From assembly GCA_032173965.1 (NCBI GenBank), contig JAVUNC010000019.1:5332501-5396500 (forward strand): DNA of 64,000 nt. Reading direction: 5' to 3'. Source of the stretch: Sitta carolinensis (Eukaryota > Chordata > Aves > Passeriformes > Sittidae). The notes below the pieces were generated by a model, which was not told the DNA's origin, ran no database searches, and saw only the letters and a program-made list of their open reading frames with translations. Position numbers and translations under genes: made by a program. The stretch's first letter is position 1. Each line of letters starts with the position of its first letter. Positions 49,501 to 60,900 of the stretch are shown in pieces.

Positions 49501-52500
49501 AAGCTGTAATGCTCTGGACAAGCCTACTGTGCATGCTGACAGGGAAGCTCACTATCTTCCAGCTTTTGAAGGCTCCTTTTACTGGGATATTTTTAGTGAT
49601 GTGCAGAAGCTTTGAAATTTTTGCCTCAGTGTGATAATAATGAAATTCTTAGATTCCAGTTGCTTTTTCAGTCACATGTCTGAGCTTGGAAAGGCACTTC
49701 CATTCAGGCTATTACTACAACAAGTATGATTAAAATCACACAATCCACAGCCTCCTTCTATGAACACTGTGAGAAGATTATCTTGGGTTCTGGTGCACGT
49801 CAGAATTACTTAGATTCTGCAGCAAACTTGTGCTTATTTCCTGCACAGTGGAAGTAAGGACTGATAGCCTTTGGACAGCATGGCTTTAATATTCCCAGTT
49901 TCAGTTAGTCTGTTTTTCTGTTTTAAAGGCATTTTAAAGTTTCTTGATGAAGTTATAAGCATTTTGCCACTACTTTACCCTAAAAAAGATATTTTATAGA
50001 ACATGGTGTCAGTTTACCTTGTAAGAAAAATAATGTATATTGAAGCTAAAAACACTACGATGTTTTGTATTTGTTTTGGAGCTGGTTATCTGGGAGTGAA
50101 GCTTGGAAGACATAAGACATGCTTGAGGAAATGGAAGTTAGATTGTCAGTTTGTTTACAAATGAAGTAGGAAATTAGTTTATAGGATCATAGAAAGCTGT
50201 TATCACAGAGAAGTGAGCACGTGAAGAAGCAACCTCTCTTTCTGCTTTTTAAATGGATTTGGAATACCTTTCTAACCCTGAAACTTGAACACAGGGTTTG
50301 GTTGGACTTGACTTTTCAGAAACGTAGCCTCTTTCAGGTCTGTGACTAAAATAAGAAAATATTCACCAAAATTGCAAATACAAGGATAAGGAAATTCCAC
50401 CTATGATCTGTCGAATAGCTAGTATCAAACTGTCTTGGACTACTATGGACACCTAAAATTGTAATGATGCTACTTTGCATAGACTGTGCAGTCTAGAAGA
50501 CGTACATTATTCCTATAAATCCAGGTGCTTTATGGTTTACATAGTGAACCAGCTGAGAATTAGGAGATGATTAGTAAAATAAGTTGCAAACAAACCCTTT
50601 TGATTTCTGGTGGTAGCGGTGTTTGGGTTCTAGACTGATTATTGACTGAATCTGGGTACTGTGAAATTGGAGCAGCTCTTCCTTGGTGCGCTGCAGGGCA
50701 GGCAGGGCGGGCTGCCGAGAGCCCGGTCGGTGCGTGCGGCGCTGCCGCTGCCCGCGAGGGCCGCGCTGCCGGCAGGTGTCGCTGTGTGCCCGGCCAGCGC
50801 CTCGGCTCTGCCGCCGCCGAGCGCAGCCGGGCCGAGGTGTTTTCCTCTGGAGCCCGCTGACTGCAGAGCTGACGCAGCCCGGTGCAGGTACCGGCTCCGA
50901 GAAAGCTGCAAAGCCTCGAGCTCAAAACCCGTTTAAATCCGTGTGCCCCTGGAGCTGCGAGCTGAGGGAAGAAAGAACGATTTCCTCCTTCCTGTAGGAA
51001 GGGCCAGCATTTGTCCTTATACACAGGAGATGAGTTAACTGGATCACTGAATGTGGGGCAGAGTGTGCTGAGACTCTCCCTCTGCAGTTTGTCTGCCTGA
51101 TCCTTCTTTGTTAACCAGAAAGATCTAATCCCGAGGAGCCCAGACAGATCCACAGTCACTGCCTAATGGCCTGCCTGTCCGTAGAGATCTGTCCCAAAGT
51201 GGTCAGTTCTCACAGAGCTTCAACCAGCTGTGACACAAAGCAGAACTTCTTTGTTTTTATACAGAAGCCATTACACAAAGTAATTGCAGGTTTCTCTGGG
51301 AGAGGTGAGACTGTTCTTCCTCAAGGTATAAACATACATAGACTTTAAAGTTATGAAATGAGGAGTGTACGGAGGAAAGGGATCTTTATTTAAAAGAAAA
51401 AAAAGCATGATTATTGGAAACTGGGGTCACAGTGGGAGCTGTGAACTTTACTGCCTAAAAAACCCAACAAAACCAAAACTATTTCAAAAAACTGTTGGGT
51501 CACTAAGCTCTTGTGACTTGTGTCCTTAATTGAGCCTTAAGATTTCTTTTTGCTTAAATACAGGTTTGTAAGCGAATGGACTTGGTTTGCCAGAGAATGC
51601 TAAATCAGGGATTTCTCAAAGTGGAAAGATACCACAGCTTGTGTCAAAAGCAAGTTAAAGCTCAACTTCCAAGGTATGTACCAGCTAAAACTGGAACTAG
51701 ACTTAATTGTGTTAGATTTGTTTAAGCACATTATTGAATTATCCTTCTGGATCATTCCTCTTACATATCTTGAAAATTTTTGAGTCACACTTGCCTTTAT
51801 TTTGTTGGGGTTTTTTCTAAAAGCACCTTGAACCTAAGATTTAATTATAGAATAATGGTATGAAAAGTGTGTCTGGTATTTCAAACAGAGAAGTCTGGGT
51901 TCTGTATTATTCAAGTCTTCTGGCAAATCAAGCAAGGATTCCTGGGAATGAATAAATGCCATTCCTTTTCAAGACCAACTGCCTTCACTGATGATTTATC
52001 AAAGACTCTGCTTGAAAAAAGAAGGCAAGGTTTTTCACTGGCAAGGATTAAATGTGAACAAGGAAGAGGGATTTGACATGTGAGCATTACTGGGAACTGG
52101 TTTCTCACTAAAGCCATGTCTTTCTTCCTCTTTCCAGTGTATAAGTGCAGTTGCTTCTGTCCCCTATCAGATTTCCCAGTCAGAGTGAAGAAATTAAATA
52201 CTACTTAGCATAGAGATCCTTTGTCAGAAAGCATTTCTATCTCAACCTAAACTTCATAGTAGTTCTTCACTATGTAAACTCCACTACTAATATATTACAT
52301 TTATTATTTCAATTGCATTGAAGTACTGACCATATGAGTGAGTGGGATAAAAAAATATTTACTCTGACTCTCATCTGCTGCTAGTTAGTACTGCACCCTT
52401 GTTGTTAAATAGTCCTAAATTACGTACAAAATTTATGGAGCACATAAGGTATAGTAATTATTTAGAGAACAAATTTTGTCTGAAAAAAGTGTAGTATGCT

Positions 52501-55500
52501 GTTACTAGCTGAGTCTCAGTCAGTATGAAGACATGTGTTAGTGGTTATAGGGTTTTAAGGGTGAAATTAACTTGACAAATGTTACAGTTTGATTTTTTTG
52601 ACCCCTTTTTAAATCAGCATTACCTTGTGGTCTGTTTTCCAGACGAGAGTCAGAAAGGAGAAACCATTCATTAGCTCGCCATGCAGACATCCTCGCTGCA
52701 GTGGAAACCAGACTCTCTCTCTTAAATATGACTTTCATGAAGTATGTGGATTCCAACCTCTGTTGCTTCATACCTGGAAAGGTAAAATGTAAACTGTATT
52801 ATGTGAATATGTATCTGTGTTTAAAAAATAGGATTGTGTAACTTAATCTGGCACAGCTGGGGAAAATTGTTTGCGTGTATTTGTGTATGTGTGTGTATAT
52901 ATATATATATACACTTGCAAACAAACCTACAAGCCAATACTGTCTTTTATCAGGCAGTCTGAAATGAATGAACCAGGCTGTATTTAAATATTTTGGATTT
53001 GATTTCTATTTGCCTTAGGTTCTCTCTTGATTTGTTGGACTGTGGTATACTCACCCTCTATAACCTTTTAGAAAAAGCATGTAATCAGGCCATCTGAAGA
53101 TGTAGTAATTTAGACTACACATCTCAGTCTAAGCACTCAGTCAATCAAGATTTTAGGCAGCTTTCTTAAGGGTTTGAGTACTTCAGGTTAATTGAATTGA
53201 GGTATTTAGTATGTCAAAACACTGTTCAGTAGTGCAGTGGATGGTATATTTTTGTACAGTAGGTGGAATTAGATTTAAATGTAAGGTGTGTTAAATGGGA
53301 ACATTACTGAACAGTTTTGGTGTTTTAGAATACCAGTCCATCATTAAATATAAATTATGCAGGCAAGATGTACATTGGAGATACCAATGTTTTATAAGCT
53401 GTGAAATCACCAGTGCACAGGGGAATTGACAAATGGTGCTCAGAGGAAGGCAGGTACAGCTCAGGGATTAAATGGGATCAGTGAACATTAGCCTAATGCT
53501 CTGCTCATTGATCTTTCCGTGGGAGGTTGGGATATGTTGCTGCTACTTTTTTGTGGGCAGAGAACTGAATTGCAGTGAGATGAATGGAAAAGTTATCTCT
53601 TGGATTCTGGGGAAGCATGCAGGCATTTTTGCATGCGATGGTAGCTCTGGGCATGGAATGTATTCTTATCTTGATGAAATTACTATTTCTGTACACTCCT
53701 GCTGACTTGATATTTAATTAATTTTAAATTATATTTTTATTTGACTTTACATTTTATTTTTTATATACCATGTATTTAAAAAAAAATTAATATAACAAAG
53801 TCAAATGAACTTAAGTCCCTGATACTTACATGGTGAATGGGATACTTAAAAAAAAGTTTCCCTACTGTTTTGAAGAGTAGAGAGAAAAGCAGTACTCACT
53901 CTAGACCAGGGTGTGCAGGAGTTGGACAGGTGAGCTTGCTTTTCCTTATGACCCCAGCTTGTAAGGACCTTGATTTTATTTTGATAAAACTACTAAAGAG
54001 TTTGTGGTGTGTTTTGGGATTTTTTTGTTATTAGTGTGGGAGTAGAGCTAGCACTGCTGCTCTCTCAGCACAGTTACCAGTTCACCCATTAATTAATATT
54101 TTGGTCAATCAGATTCAAGACTTAGTGTTCACTTACAGTCTGTGGTTTCCCTCTCACCTGCTTTGCATCCCTCAGGAAATTTCACCACAGAACTGCCAGG
54201 AAGTGAATTTGTGTTAGAATATGCAAATACTGATTCGAGGTTCAGCATTCTGTCTGACAGCAGAGCACTCCTGCAAGGTTTTATATTGAGGGGCTTGTTG
54301 CTAACAGGATATAAAGTGGATGAAATAAGAGAAGTCTTTTATCGCTTGTTGCTTGATGAGAAACTTAGGTCTTGTCTAGCTTTTGGGACTTTTCAGCTAA
54401 GCTTCCTTTATCAGAACAGAAGGTGCAGGTGTATTACAAGTGTGTGTTATTATGTGTGTTCTTCAGGAAACTTTTCAGACATTCTTAATCCCATGCAAAA
54501 TACCTGTGTAGCTTTGGCTAAGAGACCAGCACTCCTATCTTGACCTGCCTCAGACTTTATTTCATAAATTAGTGAGACACTCTTCATCTCTCTGTGTCTC
54601 CCCTAATGAAAGGGCTTTGTTTCCCAAACCTGTGAAGAGAGTTTTGTTCTCTGTCAATAGTGAATTGATGTTTTGTAAATGAATATATTTTTGACTTAAT
54701 CTGAATTTGCAATATTTTGTGTGTATGGAAGGGACTCAAGTAAGTATTTACAGCTCTTCAGGCTGACATAATGCTAATTCTTGCTACTCCAATTCTGTTT
54801 CATAACTGGCAGGGGTAGTGACTGCTCTGCTTTGGGGCTTCTTGCTTCAGGTTCTCCTGAAGGAAATGGTCATGTTCTGCTGAGTATAGATTATGTAACT
54901 CTAAAGCCAACTATGGCTGTACTTCAAATTTCACCCAATGAGCATTATTCCATGACTTTGAAGAGAGCTGTTGTGATGGATTAAATGAATAGCTTCTCTG
55001 ATACATCGTGAACAGCACTTCAAAAAGCTGATCTGGAACTAAAACACACAGCAGTGTGCAACTGTTGTATGTTAAAAAAAACCCTGAATATGCCAGAATT
55101 CCTGGAACAAACTGAAATAACCTTGCCTTTATCAGAAAATCCTAATTCTTCTTAAATGTTTTAGGTAATAGATGAAATTTATCGAGTGCTAAGATATGTT
55201 AACTCTACAAGAGCTCCTCAGAGAGCTCATGAAGTTCTTCAAGAACTAAGGGACATTTCCTCCATGGCTATGGAATATTTTGATGAGAAGATTGTTCCAA
55301 TACTGAAAAGAAAGATGCCTGGGTCAGAGGTATCAGGACGTCTAATAGGAACTGCCTCAGGTATTAATTCCAACGTATAGTTAAGTTTTATTTAGTTTTT
55401 CTTTAAAAAATCACAGCACTGTATGTTTTCAAAGCTCCCTCCCTTAAATGGGAGCTTTATTACATAAATATTGATGATACTTGTTTCTTAAGAATGCTAA

Positions 55501-57604
55501 CTGAAATTCATTTGCTTTAAAATTTAAGGAGCCTTTGTACTACCAAAAGAACAGTCACTTGAATGTATGTTAGAATTATGCATAGTGTGTATTCATTAAA
55601 CAAATGCTTTTGTGCCACCAATGAATGAGACTTTATCACGGCATTTGGTTGAAATTTGGCACATGAGATGACAACTCGATGCCTTTTATTTTTAGGACAA
55701 GCTGCAAATGAATTTGCCTTAGCTATAGTAGTACATAGAGGGCTAGAGTGGCCTTTTTTTACTTTACTGGGAGTACTGTTTTATGCATTAACAAGCAAAA
55801 TAGTTACAGGTAATAGTAAAAAGGCAATTAAAATAGCAGTCTAGAAATAAGCCATTAAACTGGTCCTTCATATATGCTGTCAGACTTTCCAGAACTTTTG
55901 TGAACCAAACTCCAAGGTAGTTGCCCCATGGCCAAAGTTATCCCAATGATAAAAGGCAAAAGAATGGGAAAATTGTAGTTTTCCCCATACAGGACATGTT
56001 CACACTTCAGGAACTGTGAAATTTAACTGTCTAGAAGGATAACTTAGTAAAAATTGGGGAAAAAATACATCTTAAGCAAGAACAGTAGGCCCAACTGCAG
56101 ATGCTTTTGTTTCTTGTATGTCCTGTCTATCCTTTCAGCCATGTGTATGCCACCTTTTAAATATATCCTATTAGTTATACTGTCATTTTTTTAATTATAT
56201 ACCTTTTTTAAGATTATATATGGGTTTAAATTTTTTTAATTATACTCGTTAATATATAATGAACCTCTCAGCTGAGGAAGTATTGCCCAAACCCACAGCT
56301 GATGTCAATCAGCTTTTCAAGGCCAAGGCTTTGTGGTGCATAAAATGCCTCCCTCTTGTTGAGGGAAGGGCATAACCTCTCTATATAGCAGGCCCTTAGT
56401 GTCACATAATGGTAGCTCTGCTGGCATCCTAACAGAAAAAAAGGAGGAAAAGGAGGATGGCTGTTCCAGTCTCTTCTGCCTGTAGAGCACCTTAAAGTTG
56501 CACCTTACTTGCACAGTATTGCTAGAGTATAATGACAGCTAAAGTGATAGATATCTTTTATGGCAGAAAAAGTGAAAGAAATTATACAATAGCTGTTAGT
56601 CTCCTTGATTTGCAGGAATTATATTAAAACCAAGAGTTCCAGGCTCAGATTCCAGTATGATTTTAGTGCTTAGGAGGACTGATTCTAAAGAAGGATGGGA
56701 AAAAAATTCCTTTCTTCAAACAAGTAAGTTATACTGAAATACCTGTTAAGCTCCAAATTACAGATTTTTAGAACTTTAGCTGTCTGCAACTAAGACAGCA
56801 GAATTTTGCTAATCTAATGAAAGATATTTATTCAGTCTTAACTCTTCCGTATTAAGTAATTTATAGATGTTTTATGGGGTTTGTCTTAACATGTGACACT
56901 AAGTCTAGATGACAACACAATAGTTCTACACAGTTTTAGATACAGCAAAAGGAGGGGGGCATATATACAGGAAATTAATTATGAACTTGTTCCCAGACTA
57001 CTGAAAACCTGCAAGTATTTTAAATTAAACTGGTTGTGCTCTGAGATTCCTACATGTAATCTCAGACACTTAAGTGACTGTAAATCTGTTTAGCTGTTCA
57101 CATATGGGTATGGAAATTCCTGTGCTGGGAGTAGGGATAAGCAAAATCTGAACACTGGGACCCACTTCTGCCCATGAGTTGCACGGTATTAATCACAGTT
57201 CTCTCTGAAGTTCCAGGACCTTCTGCAGCACTGACAACAATGCAGCTGTTCTCCAAGCAGAGCCCTTCCAGGCAGGAAGTCACCAAGCTGCAGCAGCAGG
57301 TGAAGGCCAACGGCTCGGGCCTGACGGCGCTAAAGCGGGAGATCTCGGAGCTGCGTGTCAAAGTGCAGGAGCAGCAGAAGCAGCTCCAGGATCAAGACCA
57401 GAAACTGCTTGAGCAAACCCAGATCATTGGGGAACAGAACGCCCGCCTGGCCGAGCTGGAGCGCAAGCTGCGAGAGGTGATGGAGAGCACAGTAGGGAAT
57501 TCTTCAGGGTCCGGCTCAAACGAACAATCTCCCGGAAACGGAGGAAGGCGGTGGATGCCACGGACTGTCCTAGGAAATCCAAACGCCTTCGGAACAGAAA
57601 ATAA
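46345..57604 (+). CDS. FBXO28: FBXO28, F-box only protein 28, five coding exons
   Basis: Substrate-recognition subunit of an SCF (SKP1-CUL1-F-box) ubiquitin ligase. In mammals it is nuclear, ubiquitylates MYC and topoisomerase II alpha, and is phosphorylated by CDK1/2. Exons are 46345-46557, 51564-51673, 52643-52781, 55165-55360 and 57211-57604. All have GT-AG introns in consistent phase. The product would be about 350 aa (human 368), shorter mainly in the Ala/Pro-rich N terminus. Parts in order: low-complexity N terminus (1-45), F-box (from about 46, LPIVAIEKILSFLSYDETSQ), conserved helical domain, and a C-terminal coiled coil followed by a basic tail. A one-base deletion at 57531-57533 shifts the literal frame in the tail. 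As written the ORF runs on to 57731. Confidence 0.96.
47566..47660 (-). mobile_element. CR1 3'-end remnant
   Basis: CACAGAATAGCGTGAGTTAG, AAGGATCATGAGAGTGCAGC and CTCCTGGCCCTGCACAGGAC reproduce the terminal part of a bird CR1 in reverse. It is short and old. Confidence 0.8.
50680..50940. promoter_or_regulatory. Isolated CpG-rich patch inside FBXO28 intron 1
   Basis: About 260 bp of CpG-dense sequence bounded sharply by AT-rich intron. It includes GCGGCGCTGCCGCTGCCCGC, GCCGCCGCCGAGCGC and a GGTACC-containing segment. It may be an intronic enhancer, an alternative promoter or an unrecognised alternative exon. Several frames stay open through it, which is expected from composition. Confidence 0.55.
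51564..51673 (+). CDS. FBXO28: FBXO28 exon 2: end of F-box
   Basis: The 110-nt exon encodes VCKRMDLVCQRMLNQGFLKV and ERYHSLCQKQVKAQLPR. It is almost identical to mammals. The acceptor is ATACAG and the donor AAG|GTATGT. Confidence 0.96.
51674..52642 (+). other. FBXO28 intron 2
   Basis: A 969-bp AT-rich intron. No feature is recognised. Confidence 0.88.
52643..52781 (+). CDS. FBXO28: FBXO28 exon 3
   Basis: The 139-nt exon encodes RESERRNHSLARHADILAAV and then ETRLSLLNMTFMKYVDSNL, ending IPGK at AAG|GTAAAA. The acceptor is TTTTCCAG. It is fully conserved family sequence. Confidence 0.96.
52782..55164 (+). other. FBXO28 intron 3
   Basis: A 2.4-kb intron with a TG/TA microsatellite near its start. 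A 133-codon open frame (54142-54543) has no resemblance to a known family and no conserved-looking splice context. Confidence 0.82.
52870..52912. repeat. (TG)n/(TA)n microsatellite
   Basis: GTGTATGTGTGTGTATATAT followed by more TA, ending TACACT. It is probably length-polymorphic. Confidence 0.9.
55165..55360 (+). CDS. FBXO28: FBXO28 exon 4
   Basis: The 196-nt exon encodes VIDEIYRVLRYVNSTRAPQR through MPGSEVSGRLIGTAS. The donor is TCAG|GTATTA in phase 1. The valine codon is completed by TT at the start of exon 5. Confidence 0.96.
55361..57210 (+). other. FBXO28 intron 4
   Basis: A 1.85-kb AT-rich intron. A few short open frames (55656-55844, 56893-57093) resemble nothing. No repeat was recognised. 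Confidence 0.82.
57211..57604 (+). CDS. FBXO28: FBXO28 exon 5: coiled coil and C-terminal tail, with apparent 1-bp frameshift
   Basis: Encodes VPGPSAALTTMQLFSKQSPS, a Gln/Glu/Lys coiled coil (VQEQQKQLQDQDQKLLEQTQ) and NSSGSGSNEQSP. After SP the literal frame gives GNGGRRWMP and runs to a TAG at 57729-57731. The frame one base over gives RKRRKAVDATDCPRKSKRLR and NRK, then TAA at 57602-57604, which matches the mammalian tail. The lost base is a C in the CCC at 57531-57533. The affected SPRK is the equivalent of the mapped human CDK site Ser344, and the basic tail is a probable nuclear-localisation signal. Confidence 0.93.
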
Positions 57605-57960
57605 CTGCGGAGGGAACGGCGCCTTCAGGAGGATACACTGCTCCAGTAGCCCAAGCAGGCCTGCTTGTTTGGATACTGTGACCAGCTTCATGGTGTCACT
57701 TAGGCTGCTGGCTCTTCAAAATACCACTTAGACTTGAACAGTAATTTTCTTTCATTGACTTTTCCCCTGCTTTCTATATGGGTGGGCCTAATGCACAGAA
57801 TCTTTAAGATTTGCAATAGCTACATACTAACCAGACCTGCTCTGTTATGTTTTGAAGGGTTAACATCTTTTTTTTCTGTGCAGATGTGTTTAAAGTAAAC
57901 TTATTTGTGTTTCTGCATATGTTCAAATATAATCTTAAATAAATTGTCTTAACTGACTAA
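57605..57960 (+). other. FBXO28 3' UTR, minimal extent
   Basis: Sequence after the conserved TAA. A standard AATAAA at 57938-57943, followed by T-rich sequence, could end a short transcript. Mammalian FBXO28 has a much longer 3' UTR. Further AATAAA words at 60010-60015 and 60183-60188 are candidates for longer forms. Confidence 0.6.
57938..57943 (+). terminator. Candidate polyadenylation signal AATAAA
   Basis: First consensus signal, about 335 bp after the FBXO28 stop codon. Cleavage would be near 57960. Confidence 0.55.
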
Positions 57961-60900
57961 ATGGTTAAGAGTAAAAACAGATGTCCTGTTCACTTGAAGG
58001 AAAGATCCGCTTTTAAAACCTTGTTTTTGAGAACTTGACCTTTTTTGTTACAAGTGACCTTGTCTGGAATGTCTGAAAAGTAGTTAATACTTTTTGGGGT
58101 TCTCTGTAATGAGTAAAACTGACTTCTTAAGCTACAGTATTGGCTATATATTTTTGTAAACTTCCATGGAAGGGCCTTCTATCCAGTCTTCACATGCACA
58201 CACCCTGGTTCTAGGTCTTGGGAGCCATATTCTACATTTGCATGGATAGATGCATGTACAGCTTAGTCAGCCTGCCAAAAGCACTTGCCTGAAACTGTTC
58301 CAAACTCTGGGAGAGAGCACAGAGACCTGTCAAGCAATCCCTTTGTTCCTCAGCCATAGCTCAGTCTCTGCTTTCAGCACAGCAGCTTCCGTGCAGCGAG
58401 GTGGTCTGGGGAGGCAGGAGCCTTTGAGCCCGGGCTCTGTGGCCACTTGCCCTGCTGGGAAGGCAGGGATTTATTGTTAGCCAAAGCTGGAGAATGGAGA
58501 GGCTGCCTGTGCATCGCTTAGGCCAACACCGAACACCTGCAAGTTGTCCCTGGGGTCGCCAAGCTCTGGGCACATCATTTGAGTGAAATGCTGTATTATG
58601 GAAAATCTTAAACTATTTTGTGTGTCTGTGTTGGGGTTGGGGTGGAAATTTCTCTGTAACACTGGTGACAATATTCTAAGCTTTCCTTATCCTAAAAGGT
58701 AAATCACTTCAGACAGAGCTTTAATTTCTTTTTGCACTTCTGTTTTGAGCTTGTAACTGGAAAAGCATGTCTTGCACTGTTCAGTCTCTCTGGTCACTTT
58801 AACCACCTCAGAGTTGTGTACAGTGATTATTCCCCCCTGCCATCTGTATATTTTTGGAATCTTATACAAATACCATTGTCCTTGGTTTTGTTTTAATGTA
58901 CTAAACTATGTAGCTTTATAATTTGACTTATGTTTTCTTTTTTTAACCAGCTGCTGCTTTGTCTTTGGGTGGTTCTGAATTTAACTTGGTATGGCACTGA
59001 AAGTGCAAATGCTGCATTTGTAGCTGTTCACAATCTTGATATTACTGCTGCGGGTTAAAGTGGAAGTTCATTTTGTATGGCTGTCAGCATAACCTAGTGG
59101 CTGTATTTAAAACACCAAACAAATCATAATTCATGGAGAACTGACATTTTTCCTGAAACTTCAGCTACAATTTTTACTTCTAAAACATAGTAGCTCGTAC
59201 CAGAAGTAACACTGCAAATGCCTAATATTTGACAGACATTTAGCTTTAAAATAAACTTCTCAAGTAGTTTGAGTCCTTTCCAAAGAAAGGCATTTTTCTT
59301 AAGCATCAAGGACATGATAAAAAGCTGTCTGAGAGCGGACTTAAACTGTTGAAGGAACATTTGCATGTACCAGTTTTCTACAGCTCAGAATGTGTTTTAC
59401 AGGTAAGACTATCTTGGAGATAGATACCTGCTATTCACTTTAAAAATACTGACATACACCTTAACTTTTAAAAAACAAATTCGAGTCAAAGGGTCAGCAT
59501 CAGAGCTAGAATTACTGTGTGATACAAATTCATCAAGTGGTTATTTGTGATAAAAAAACTCCTGTAATGGACTAATTACCAGCTACTTGTGGTTAAATAC
59601 TTCCAAACAAATATAAACTTGTGAATTGCATTTACTGCAAAGGTTTATTCATACATTTTGAATACTTTTTCAAATATTCAAAGATTTTAGGTTTTTTATT
59701 AATTTCTAGAATATGCAGTTTCCCTCTCCCCACCATCCCAGTATCCAAATCATTTCAGAGTAGCATTTCTGGATGTGCTGGGGAATCTCTGGCTATTCAT
59801 AAACTGAGCTGGAAAACAACAGCCGGTTGTTATGGGAAATGTCCTCTGGGAACAGTGCCAACTTGGCACCTTCAGCTCAAGGAAGTATCATGTGCTCCAG
59901 GATTGCAGGTGCATCCTGCTCCTCCATGTACTGACAGTGAAATGGAATGAGGCCCATGAAACTTAAGGGGTAGAGGGGATGGTTACAAGGCAGCTCTGAG
60001 AAATTCCACAATAAAGGTTTACCTTTAAAGTGTTTTGTTTCACATCCCAGAGAGGGAAACATCAGATGGCTCTTGGCTGGAATGTATGCCAGAAAAAATA
60101 TACACTTGGAAAAAACAACGAAGTAATTGTTTGGATAAAATAGCTGGAACATTAATTTCTGATATCACATTGTCCCCTGTTAAATAAAAAGGATGATTTT
60201 TTGCAATTTATGAACAAGATGATGAATCGCCTTGAAGTAAAACTAAATCTCTTTTCACTCTCGATGCCTGTGCACATTTATGTGAGTTGGTGTATCAGCC
60301 TCGAAGTAGTAGTGTTGTAATTAGTGATTGTATCATCTGTTGAAAGGAGAGCCTTAAACCACTGAGACTGAGATGTAGTTTGCAAAATTACATGAAAAAT
60401 TGATTTATTTGCAGCCACTGGTCAGTCTTAGTACTTGTGTCAAGGGTTGAAACTGAAAAGAAAGGTAAGAGCTGACAGGAAAAGCAATTTTAAATGTCTT
60501 ACATTTAGTTCCTTAACTTTAAACTTCTGAGGCCAGCTTTACTGCTTCTCTAAAAACAGCACTTGCTTAGAAACTGCTTTTCATTTCATAGTAAGGTTGG
60601 GGATTGTTTTTTGCAAATTTGTGTACACGGTGAAGATGAGATCAAAAGATACCCTGGTGGTACTTTTTTGAGGGAAAAGCAATTTGCGACCAGGTCTTGC
60701 TTCCCAAATTGAACACCTTCTCTGGGACTTCAGTATGCAAGGACCCTCCAAACCTGGGCTAATGCATGTAACAGGTGGAAGTGCTGCAGGAAGAAAGACT
60801 ACCTGCTTAACAAGATTAATGTCACAGATTAAAGAGCAGATGGAAACAAATGGTATCAGTTCCTGATACTCAGCATTGCACATTAATCACTGAATTCATT

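Larger units (their letters stand above)
46558..51563 (+). other. FBXO28 intron 1
   Basis: A 5.0-kb intron. It contains the 3' edge of the CpG island, a poly(A) run at about 46989-47010, a CR1 remnant (47566-47660) and an isolated CpG-rich patch (50680-50940). The rest is T/G-rich unique sequence. Confidence 0.82.

Noticed and set aside
54142..54543. 133-codon frame in FBXO28 intron 3
   Set aside because: The longest intronic frame, but no recognisable domain, start context or splice support. Its composition is compatible with chance.
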